The notes beneath the pieces are model-generated. The model was not told the DNA's origin. It made no database searches and worked only from the letters and a program-made list of their open reading frames with translations. The position numbers and the translations under genes are program-made. DNA of 64,000 nt, from assembly GCF_029784155.1 (NCBI RefSeq), contig NC_073693.1, positions 359,917,863 to 359,981,862 of the forward strand. Direction: 5' to 3'. This DNA comes from Uranotaenia lowii. Lineage: Eukaryota > Arthropoda > Insecta > Diptera > Culicidae. Below, piece by piece: positions 1 through 9,796 of the stretch (positions are counted from its first letter, which is position 1; each line of letters starts with the position of its first letter).

Positions 1-469
1 AAAAAATCAAATGATCAGAAGAAATGGGTCTGTTCATAAGAAAGTAAAAAAATACATTCTAAGAGCTCCTGAAAACGTGTTAGTTAATGTTCACTTTAAT
101 AGAATACGAAGAGATTCCTGTTGATAATGGTGTAATGGTGGAAATTATTTGAACACCAACTATGAAGTTGATGCCATCCATTTTGCGCCCTAGGAAAAAA
201 TCTGTTTAGGTTACTTAAAGTTTTCTCGCTAGGGTGTGTATTCCATAGCATCCAGTAAGTGTCAGTGTAAATCAATCTCTACTGATTCACTTACATTATC
301 GCTGAGGGTTTTTGGGCAAATGGTGGCTCCAGAGATTGTACGTTGGCATCGAAGACATCCAGAAGGTTAATCCTAAGATGCATTTTTTTTAAATTTTATT
401 ATTTGCTGTAGTATACTTCAAATAAGTTCAAATAAGTGAAGACATCAGCTGTTCATAACAATTTAAATA
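1..469. other. Intergenic, nothing recognised
   Basis: AT-rich sequence without a convincing open frame, splice pair or repeat structure. It ends at a TA dinucleotide (468-469) that is the left target site of the next element. Confidence 0.5.
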
Positions 470-1374
470 CCGTAAACTGGGGAAACTTTGATCACTTTTT
501 TCATTCATTTTTGAATATACTTTAAAACACTTACTGAGGTGAGGAGTATTAAACATGATCATTGATTGCAGTTAATTCAAACGACATTGGTGGTAATAAT
601 TAAATGTTTGTTACAAAACCAGACTTCGAGTTTCGGGGTAACTTTGATCACTATCGTTTTTACGTAACTCAACATCTTAAAATTTATTGTTTTGATGCCA
701 ATTTGCAAAGAAATCTCAAAACATCGATAACCGTAATTTTTGGTTTGGACTCAATTGAATTTTTCAACATTTTCTTTCAAAAACAAGTATACTCAAAAGA
801 TGGACAATGTTGCTGCATACATTTAGGGGCAAAAATTCAATATTTTTTTGTCCTCAAAAACAAATGAAATTTTACCTTCATGCAATTCCTTAAGTCCTCG
901 CACTGTTTCCATGTTCTTGTTTTCTTCAAATTGTACCATTTAATAGGGTTTTTAGCCATTTTTTCTTTGCGAGCTTTTTCATGGAAAATGACCGCTTTTT
1001 TTCAACATCCAAAAATTATCATCGAATGACCATAAAAATAACACTTAAACTAAACCTTAACCAAGAAAAAAGTTAAAATTTCACATAAAACAACCCATTG
1101 GCTCCTAAATGCTTAGATTGGATCAGGAGAGATGTTTGTTTGTGAGCCTTCAAAAAACCAAGATTTTTAAGATTTTAAAATTATATTTTAAGTAACATTA
1201 AAAATCTCCTAATAATAACGAAATTTAGCTTATTTGTAACTCAATTCATAGGCTTTCAAACGTAGTAAACAGTTTTCAGATATTATAACTTTATACTTAG
1301 TTAATGATGAATATCTGCAAAAATTTCATGTTGATCAAAGTTACCCCGCTGATCAAAGTTCCCCCAGTTTACGG
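470..1374. mobile_element. TA-flanked TIR element (MITE-like, 905 bp)
   Basis: The ends are inverted copies of each other: CCGTAAACTGGGG at 470 and its complement ending at 1374, followed inward by GGAACTTTGATCA-type sequence. Both ends abut TA (468-469 and 1375-1376), the target-site duplication of the Tc1/mariner superfamily. The motif GGGGTAACTTTGATCA recurs near 635 and, inverted, near 1334 and 1350, as expected of subterminal transposase-binding repeats. No transposase frame is visible, so it is probably non-autonomous. The superfamily assignment rests only on the TA duplication. Confidence 0.75.
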
Positions 1375-1376
1375 TA

Positions 1377-2295
1377 CATGATAATTTTTCAAACTTTGCG
1401 TTTATCTCTTCGGCGTTTGTAAACAACATGTTCTGCATAACATTGAACGTAATTTTATCAAAATTGATTCACTGCTGATTTTTTAAAGTTGAACTATACG
1501 AAAAACTGTTCACACTTACTCCGGTGTACCTTAATCAATTTTTAATGAATTCTACTGTTTTTTTTGTGATGGTCTTCAGGTCCATTAGGTTCCTTCTTCC
1601 ACTCCATACGCTTATTTTGGAGTTGGAAAAGACATTTTATCCTTAGGATAATTTTCTTTTTTTTTGTCCGACTTATTTCGTCTCACTCCCCCGTCCATCA
1701 CCGTACAATTTAACATCTGATAGTTCGTCAGATTCCATCATTTTCATCGTATGATCCTGTAGTATCGTAGTTAAAGTCCATATGGTATTTTATACTATAT
1801 TGCCCATTCTTACTATGCATGATTGAGTTTGTGTGTACAATATTGCCTTACAAACTAATGTAGCATGCCATGGAAAAACATTCGTTACTGGACAACCAGG
1901 AGTAGCAGACGACGTGTATTTTAGCTCCGTGGGCGACACTACAGATCCTTGTCAGGATTGATCCTATTTTCAAACCGTCTGTTTTCCATTTTCTTGATAG
2001 TGTTTATGTTCACACTATCTTTGGTGCTTGTCGGTAGATTGTTTATTTTAAGAATTCTAAAAATTTCTGTGTTCTATCATTTTTTGTCGTCAACCAAGGA
2101 TAAAGCGCCTTTACTTGTCCTTGAAAATTGTAACAAAACACCTTTCGAGGTCTTTGAGAGCTCGAACCTTTTTTAGAATTTCATATACACAGATACAAAA
2201 GTATTTGACTTATAGAATTTTCTCTTGAATCAATATTATCAGACCCATCAGAAATGAACAATATCTTGCATCTTGAAAAATAGATTATTTAAATA
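1377..2295. other. Intergenic, nothing recognised
   Basis: AT-rich sequence with short frames only. A 75-residue hydrophobic frame near 1949-2176 does not start with ATG, has no recognisable motif and is not called. Confidence 0.5.
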
Positions 2296-2490
2296 TTTTT
2301 TTGTGTTTCGATTATAGTCGTTTTACAATTTTTATGGCATTCGCGACTTTATCAACGTTGCAGTTGGCGAATCGTTATTGAAAAACTTATTCGGTACAAC
2401 TGTGTTCGATGTTTACTCTTGGGCTCGAACTCACGGACATCGGCTCAGAAAGCAACTGTCTTCCCGCATACTAAAAAACTATAACTTAAA
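2296..2490 (-). mobile_element. tRNA-derived SINE (minus strand)
   Basis: On the minus strand a pol III box-B-like motif, GAGTTCGAGCCC, lies at 2432-2421. It is followed by unique sequence that ends in an A-rich tail near 2300-2296. The B-box consensus is GGTTCGANTCC. The body (CAACTGCAACGTTGATAAAG and neighbouring sequence) resembles SINE bodies I associate with mosquitoes. The A box and exact 5' end are not clear, and no target duplication was resolved. Confidence 0.6.
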
Positions 2491-2700
2491 CAGTCTAAAC
2501 GATACATCTACGGCTTCAGAAATAGTGACTGTCTCTGTAAACGCAGCTGTTTTATTAAACTTTACTTTGACATCGATCAGAACGAAACATAAACGTTCCT
2601 GTGAAAGAATGATGGTATCAGGAAAGGTGATAGAATGGTATGGACGATTTCCTTCAATTTATATTTGATCGTTCAAATGATTTCGAACCATTATACTTAC

Positions 2701-2820
2701 CGTTCATTTCTTCTGTCATTCGCACGTCAAAAATGAAAAGAACACCGGCCAGGGCTGCCAAATGATTTAGCACAGAAATCAGTACACATTTATGGGAATA
2801 TCTTCGAAATTTCCTACGAC
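2701..2820 (-). CDS. Candidate orphan coding exon
   Basis: Reading the minus strand, an open frame of about 38 codons contains a strongly hydrophobic stretch of about 18 residues followed by a short acidic/polar segment. It ends exactly at a good donor, G|GTAAGT (donor 2700-2695). The upstream acceptor is weak: an AG just downstream of a TAG stop near 2822, with little pyrimidine tract. The frame looks like a membrane segment of a multi-exon gene, but I recognise no family and found no neighbouring exon. It could equally be a fortuitous frame or a pseudo-exon. Confidence 0.25.
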
Positions 2821-3908
2821 TCTAGAGTAGTTTCAACGACTGCAGTGATTTGATTTCCATGTCTTCGAAATTTGTCCATTTCTTAAAGTCATTAAGTCAG
2901 TAAGTAGGTCTAAAAGCATTCGATCTAAGCTAATAAATCTCTTTTTAATATACACATTTTAATCTCATATTGGTACAATTTTGAAAAACTGGTCTAGTTG
3001 GCATCACTGACGAGTGCTGTCAACTAAAAGAGAAGAAGAATACAAAAATAAATAAATTATTTCGTTTTTCGCGTTCGCTTAAACTAAAGTAAAACTAAAG
3101 TTCCAAAAGCAACAAGTCCTCCAAGATTGTGGTCCGGCGGACGGACAGACTTTTAGGACAAGCCGGAGGACATCAGCGCAGAAGGTAAATTTCATTAATA
3201 TTATAGAATCGATTCGAATGTACGAAAAAGGTTTGTTTTATTTTACCAACAGGAGCTGAAGGAGCAACCCAGCCAACATGAAATCGTAAAAGAAATCATC
3301 GTCAAACTCGTATATGGGTGCAACTATAATCGGATTCGTAAATATGTTCACTTAAGATCCGAAAACATCTTATATTCATCGTAGAAGATGTTAAACTCAA
3401 AATAAATACGATTTAGTTTCGATATGTTGGATTAAGTCGTATTTAATACGACCGATGTTAAATTGAATCATTTTAGAATCGTCTGAGATTACTTAAGAGG
3501 AACCTTATTCATACATAATGAATTTTTTATTCTAAATCGTAATTGACGACAGATGGATTCGTAAAGTATCTCACATAAGCGTCGTTATTCAGATCACTTT
3601 AAATAATGTAATCAATCTAAACGATCATCACTTAAATAGACAATTCAATGTTGTATGATGATGAATGCTCATAACTCTTTAATGAGTAACATTAATTTTT
3701 CGTGCATTCATCGCGCAAAAATAGAACAACAACTACAACACGCGCCCGCGTACACGGATCCGCTAATCCGCAGTTTGCCTCCGTTTGTTTTGCTGCTAGT
3801 TGGTAGCTGTTGGTGCTGCGTTCACTGTCTACTTGAAATATTAAAGGTAGGTGCCTTAATTGAAAAAAGCTGCTATCTATATCATTCATTATGTTTTCCT
3901 CTATGTAG

Positions 3909-3964
3909 GGCCATGATGGAGGAACTGAATTTCGGAAAATCTCCCGGGGACGTGTCACAGGAAT
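3909..3964 (+). CDS. Candidate short exon with start codon inside the TIR element
   Basis: A pyrimidine-rich tract ending in TATGTAG (AG 3907-3908) precedes a 56-bp exon. The exon has tandem ATGs at 3913 and 3916 and ends at a strong donor, GTAAGT (3965-3970). It encodes 17 codons plus one base. An upstream donor GTAGGT follows position 3846, so 3690-3846 could be a 5' UTR exon. No downstream partner exon was found. The island sits inside a repeat element, which suggests a captured 5' gene fragment rather than an active gene. Confidence 0.3.
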
Positions 3965-4090
3965 GTAAGTTATAAATTATGGTTTATGAATTGGCTCTAT
4001 GAAGAACAATTTTGTATCGAAAGGTGATTAATTAATAATATGATGTTTCATTTATATCTGCTAAGAATTGCTGGGATTTTTCTCGTTAAG

Positions 4091-4451
4091 ATCGTATTTC
4101 AATCACAATGTTGCACATAAAATGCTAAATAGAGTGGTTTGTAAAATCGTTTTTTTGATTCAAATCGTACAACACTACATCACACCTAACATAAACTGCC
4201 GTTTAAACAATCAATTGAATGTAAAACTACTTCATATCGTACAAGTGTACATCACACCTCCTATAAACTGCAACTTAAGTTGTCAATCGATTTTAAAATC
4301 TATGAACATCGTATAAGACTGCAGAACACCTCACATAAATGGCGACTTAAATCGTCAATTAAATGCGATATCGCTTCAAGTCGTACAAGGGTGAAACACA
4401 CATCACATAAAGTGCGGTTGGAACTGTCAATCATCCCTTCGTCGTAAATTT
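4091..4451. repeat. 72-bp degenerate tandem repeat, about five units
   Basis: Units begin ATCGTA or TCGTAC at 4091, 4164, 4236, 4308 and 4380, a regular spacing of 72-73 bp. Each carries in order a CACATAAA-type motif and a TTAA/GTCAAT-type motif. Divergence between units is high, so the array is old. A related unit is visible near 3530-3600 on the other side of the exon-like island. Confidence 0.75.
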
Positions 4452-4708
4452 GTATGAATCGAATTGTATAATGTAACGTACAACATACCTCCAATGCAAC
4501 ATACTGTACCAAAGTAAATCAATCATCGTAATAACATCGTATATGATATTGTCAAAGTCGTAAATCATAAATTTATCAAAACATGTACGTATATTGCCTC
4601 CACTTTTGGTAGGTATAAGCTTTTTTTCTAACGTGATATACGATGATTATTGTCGACATAGATGTACGTATATCTTTTGATATACCTACCAAATTGTTGG
4701 CTGGGAAT

Positions 4709-5627
4709 GTCCCATACGATGGATGGATTTCAACCACCAACCACCAGCTACGCGAACGTCTCGCCCGTGAGTCCGAAATTAGACCTGTATAAAAATTTGC
4801 ACATGTGTGCGTGCCACATTCACGTATGATTCCAATAAACGTAGGCATACCTTCGGAAGAAACGTTTTGACAAATCGTATCAGAACTATCACTGCAAATG
4901 TTCAGTTACAAGAGAACTCTAAGAATAACTGTAGTGAAAACAGTTTGATGACCAAAAGACGTTTTCCACAAGCGGTGATTCGACGTTATCTCAACTGTTC
5001 ACAAAACAGTGTCTCCATATAGAAGTTTTAACAGTTTTAAACAGTAACATAACTTAACGCCATATTCAACAGACCGTCGTTTTGGAATTCAAGATAAGTG
5101 CAATGGTTTTTATGGTTTCAGATATCATTTTCTAAAGGTTTTTTGACGCTGTTTCTAATCGTTTCATAACTACAACAGGAACTGTTATGTTACAATATTT
5201 TCGTATTCGGGTTGCCAACTGAGCTATATCACAAGCCCTATTTTTTTTAATGTGCTTAACCAAATTCTCAAAGAAACTTATCTCAGTGCAGCTTCATTCC
5301 TCAAAGCTTCATCGGGTTTCTAAATAAATCAACAGAAAATGATTACCGAAAGGATCACAGCATGCCATAAGCCACCCTCATTGACAATCAAAAAACTTCG
5401 TTGTTATTAATGTTATTAACGAGCGAAATACACTGATCATCTCAATGATGAATGCCGCCACTTGTTTTAGTTTCATAGTTCATTTCTCCCTGGGTTGATG
5501 ACGTGTTTTGCTTTCAGATGAATCGATTCTGATAACGTCGTTTGATTCCTAGATGTGCGATCGCTGTGTTTCATTCAGTATTTCTGGGCATCTCATTCGC
5601 GAAACACTGATCGGACACAGATTAAAG
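4709..5627. other. Upstream region of the TULIP-like gene
   Basis: No coding frame recognised. A pyrimidine tract followed by CAG ends at 5518, so a 5' UTR exon of the next gene could start there. I see no clear TATA box or initiator to prove it. Confidence 0.4.
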
Positions 5628-7026
5628 ATGTTGAGTTTTCAGTTCTTTTGCTCGCTCCTAGCAGTTTTTGTCATGGTATTTGGTTCCAAAGGTCGAGCCT
5701 CCGACGCAGATCTAGCATTGTCCGCGCAACTGTTCCAGGTTATCGAGTTCTACAAACAGGCTGATCCGGTAGGGCTTCCGCTGGGATCGATTCCCGATCC
5801 GATGTCTATAGCAAGGATTCAAAAAACGTTCGGCCTGGATACCATTGAGCTGGAAGGAGTTCGTGCTCATGGCCTATCGAAGTTACGGATCAAACTCTTC
5901 AAGGCAGAGCTAAACTCGATGACAGTCCGAGTTGAAGTTCAAATGGGCGAGATGTTGATTGATGGAAACTACACGTTGAGTGCGTTTGTGTCTGGATCGA
6001 GTGGTCCGTTCAAGGTTATCCTAAGTGATATAACTTCGGTTGGAAATGTGACTCTGGCCATCGATCGGGAAGGTGCTTTACAAACGAAGGATGTAGATTT
6101 TGACTTCAAATTCAGTGATATGACAGTGGATTTCGAAAATCTGGGATTCATGGGAAGATTGTTTCAGCGGGTGGTCAATGCTGCTTCCGATATAATTATC
6201 GAGTCAATCAAACCATACATGCTGAGGGAAGTCCACGCAAAGATCCAATCGGAAATAGATGGTCGAATTGCACTGATCAGCGAAACTAAGGGGATAGTTT
6301 TTCCGAATTCAATTTCGCCACTGGACATGTTCATTGGAGAAGCAAGAATATTGCTCAGAAAGAACCGATTGGATCCATTTTTGGTACCGGATTATAACAA
6401 TTCTTTAAGTTTGGTGCAGGTTAGGTTATCAAACACGTGGCTACGGGGCCTGACCAGTTTCTATCGGGTGGGTGACGTTTCCGTTGCTGTCTCCAACCAC
6501 AGTGCAACGATTGGATTGGAAGTATCCACTGGACGATTGGAGGGATCAGCTCAGTGGGAAATTTCCTTGATGACCGGCTTCCTGTCCAGAGCTGGAATCT
6601 TTCAATTCACCATCGATTACTTCCGGACTGCAATTGAGGTCCAACAACCGCTCGATCTTCGCCAGACTCCAGTTCTGAACGATCTTCAGTTGGACATGGG
6701 AAACGTTCAGGTAAGTTGTTTTTCTGTAACAAAAATACATTTTCAAAAATACAAAGAACCAATTGCAATTGTAGATCTACAGTCACGGAGCCGGTTCCTT
6801 GGACTATTTGCTGGAGGCAGCCGGTAATATTCTACCGAATTTGATCCGGTCCCAAGTAATGGACGCTATCGAGATTCCCCTCAGGGGTCGCATCCGTGAA
6901 AAGCTGAGCTGTATGAACGTGGAACAGTTTGTGAAGGATCATGTGGCCCGGTTTGAACGACAAGGAACGGCTATGGCGATAGACTGGAGGTTGTGTGAAA
7001 GGAAGATTCCTGATGTGGTGTTGTGA
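5628..7026 (+). CDS. Secreted JHBP/takeout-like (TULIP-fold) protein, two exons
   Basis: Exon 1 is 5628-6710 and exon 2 is 6775-7026, joined in phase 0 across a 64-bp intron (donor GTAAGT at 6711, acceptor TTGTAG ending 6774). This gives 444 residues. The ATG at 5628 is chosen because it opens a typical signal peptide (hydrophobic residues about 3-18, small residues before a cleavage near 22-25); an upstream in-frame ATG at 5553 would bury it. Residues about 28-215 show the pattern of insect juvenile-hormone-binding/takeout or group-7-allergen proteins: PDP near the N-terminus, alternating amphipathic beta strands, and a long C-terminal helix. Residues about 230-440 look like a second such domain with the same strand-helix order, so this would be a tandem two-domain version of a family that is usually about 250 residues. 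The only cysteine pair of note is near the C-terminus. Known relatives bind hydrophobic ligands extracellularly; the ligand here is unknown. Confidence 0.75.
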
Positions 7027-7390
7027 ATTTATTTCAAAAAAAAAAACAAAGCTAAAATTTTCTATAATTTAGATATTTTTCTATAAATTTAGCAGGACGA
7101 TAATTTTTGGATTCAAAAACATGTTTGTATTCATTTTCAGCTTAAAATTGATTTTATGAAATGAATTTTTAGAAGAACTTATTGTCAATTGCATGAATTT
7201 TTAGACTATTGAGAGAATCTGATTTGACAGATAACAATTCCGCACTCACTAACACCATCACATTCTTTATATAAACTATCATGTGCTAAAAGTTGAAAAG
7301 GGATTATATGAAAAAAGGACCAACATCAGAGTTCAGTTAATCAAATTATTTCTACCAAAAAATCAACTTTCATACGCACCGTTGCCGTCT

Positions 7391-7921
7391 TCAACAAACT
7401 GCGCAGATTGCACCTATTTAGACCCCCGTGCAAATAATTTGCGCGCAGTAATATCTGCTCACAGACCTATACATAGACAATGACACATATCGATATTCTT
7501 TTGGATAAAATTGAATTAAAAACAATTGCGACTGGTGTGTCAGTAAAAATTGTAAGTGAATCCATAATTTTTTGGCTAATTTTTCAGTAATTCGAAAAAC
7601 GCCCGAATAATGCATGATTTATTTGTTCTGTACATTCTTGTACCCGAATGTACAGGATGCATTCTGTTTTCTGTTCGTTTCTTTTCATTTGTTGATCGGT
7701 CAATTTTCGTTATTCAACTTCTTGGTTCGCATGCATTTCATAATAATTTTCGCCAAAACAATAACGATTATGCCGTTTGGAAATGTGATTCGAAAATCAG
7801 ATGCGAGCAACGGCTGATTTGAAAAACTGATACGGGTTGTCTATGTGTGCGTCAGTGCGAAAATATTTCTGCGTGGAAATTATTTGCACAGGAGTCTAAA
7901 TAGGTGCAATTTCCGCAATAA
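7391..7921. mobile_element. Fold-back TIR element (about 530 bp)
   Basis: Arms of about 85 bp at 7394-7482 and 7836-7921 are inverted copies at roughly 80 percent identity. They share the cores TTGCACCTATTTAGAC and GTGCAAATAATTT. The interior has short frames without similarity to transposases. No clean target duplication was found. Probably a MITE; it lies just downstream of the TULIP-like gene. Confidence 0.7.
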
Positions 7922-8091
7922 TGTGAAATAATACAAATTCAAACGTCGTATATGATCTTACCTATGATGACATAACTTTTTAGGTTTTATATTGCTAACA
8001 GTTGGCGATCAGACTTCGCTGAAGACAGACGTGTTTCGATCCCAAGCTAGATAAGTGTTGACCTCAAACAAGAGTTTCTACCGGTGTGGCA

Positions 8092-9117
8092 ATGGCCGAC
8101 GAAATTGTGAAGAACACTATAGCCTTCAAATTTCCAGATGGTGCTCCAAGCCCATCTTTGTTTGAAGTTGCTAGGTTTGTGAAAAACTTCGATGCTGACA
8201 AGTCGTCGATGGAGTCGTAGTACAAGGTAGCCGAGGATAAATCATTATTCATAAAATTTAAAACGAACGATGCTATGAAGGATGCCATTTCCCAGAACGC
8301 GAAGGTTCTAAAGTTTTCGTACTCGGATGGAAAGATTGTGGACGTTACGATGGCGATTGCAGGGTGTTATACGAAGTACGTGAGAATTTTTGATCTGCCA
8401 CCGGAAATTGCCGATGCAACCATTGCAGCAGTGTTGGGAAATTACGGTAACGTTAAAAGAATGGTTAAGGAAAAATTTCCAGCAGATATGGAACTAGATT
8501 TGTATACTGGTGTTAGAGGAATATACATTGAGGTTAAAAAAGAGATCCCAGGTTATTTGTACTTTTCTAACCGCAAAGGAAGAATATATTATGAAGGACT
8601 GAAACAAAAATGCTTTGTTTGTAAGCAAGGTCATCTGAAGGTCGATTGCTCTCAGAACAGATTCCGAAATACACGAGAGATTGAAAACGTTCAACAGCAA
8701 AAAGAAATGCACGTGGCTCCCCCAGCTAGCTGTGCTAGAAGGGTAGAGCAGCAAGTAACTCTGAGTTACTCAGGAGTGGTTCAAAACCTTGTGCATCAAC
8801 GTACTGAACCAGAGCTGATCAACTCAACATCAAAGCAAATGGACAGACGGCAAACAGAAGCGGAAGTTGAGGAGACTAGTTTCACCGAGGTTCTCAGGGC
8901 TTTCGATGAACAGGACAGAATAGAAGAAGAAGATGGCTCAAAGCAAAGCGCTACAAAACGACAAAGATCTCCACTATCGGGAACTACTACTGATGATGAT
9001 GGTTTTACCCAGTTGACTTCAAGGCGCACTCGTAAAGCGAAAAAAGTGACACTAGCCGAGATTGGAAAAGCACCAACAGTTAAGCCGACCAATATTGTTC
9101 GCTCACAAAGCAAATAG
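8092..9117 (+). pseudogene. Non-LTR retrotransposon ORF1 (Gag-like) relic with amber stop
   Basis: From ATG 8092 to TAG 9115-9117 there is one frame of 341 codons, broken only by an in-frame TAG at 8218-8220. The product has an N-terminal basic/hydrophobic region, a central nucleic-acid-binding domain of the ORF1 type, one zinc knuckle of the form CX2CX3HX4C (C-F-V-C...H...C, encoded near 8610-8650), and an acidic then basic low-complexity tail. ORF1 proteins of LINEs package element RNA. No endonuclease or reverse transcriptase follows, so the copy is incomplete as well as nonsense-mutated. Clade not determined. Confidence 0.75.
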
Positions 9118-9796
9118 TTTTATGCTTATAGCTATTTGGAACAAAGGATCAGTTTTTTATGATAAAAAAAAAAAACATAGTTTTTTCATAATTTACTCTA
9201 GCTATAGACTGATTGTTTATTCTTATCTGGACGTCTAAATATCTTCTCTGTTCTTTTGATTTTGTTGACTTTTCAAATTCTATAGTAATAATTTGCAATT
9301 TGAATCATTCCTCCGAACTTTACTGAGATTCTGTACTTCATTTCTGAATTCTATTAAAAAAACTGATATCAAATAATGGTTTTATTTCAAACTATGAACC
9401 TTTATCAGAACAAATTTTGGATTCGTTTTCGGAATTTAAACTGAGATTTTCTAGCTCGAGTTTTGAGTTTTAAATGCTGAGGCAACTTGCCTTTTAAAAT
9501 TTTTATTCTGCACAATCAATTGAGACTTGTATAATTGTGCTTCACAAGTATGTTTGTAAAAGAAAATTTTGATTTTAATTTTGACTTCGACTTTTTCAAC
9601 TGAAACTTTAAGGTAATGATGAATATTTTATCAGGATTGATCTTTTGAAATTGCATAAACAATCTGCAGTTTTAGTTTTCATATTACTAAGCAGAAATAC
9701 AGCTTGTTTTTAGAATCTATGAACAATTTTTTTTATTTACAAATTGCTACAAATATATCTTTAATTAAAATGAAAAAAGGACCTCCCCTAGAAAAA
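9118..9796. other. AT-rich intergenic, nothing recognised
   Basis: No open frame, TIR or splice structure. It may include the 3' remains of the preceding element. Confidence 0.5.

Larger units (their letters stand above)
3267..4708. mobile_element. TIR element with CCCAGCCAACA ends and internal 72-bp repeats
   Basis: The left end reads CCCAGCCAACATGAAATCG and the right end is the complement, TGTTGGCTGGG, at about 4698-4708, giving an 11-bp TIR. The interior is rich in ATCGTA motifs and holds a 72-bp tandem array. A gene-like island at about 3655-4018 with splice signals interrupts related repeat sequence on both sides. No target-site duplication was found, so the boundaries and superfamily are uncertain. 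Confidence 0.5.

Noticed and set aside
5553..5627. Upstream in-frame ATG of the TULIP-like gene
   Set aside because: It would place 25 residues before an otherwise perfect signal peptide; the ATG at 5628 is better.
6711..6827. Read-through of the first exon of the TULIP-like gene past 6710
   Set aside because: The continuation loses family similarity, whereas the GT-AG intron 6711-6774 restores it in frame.
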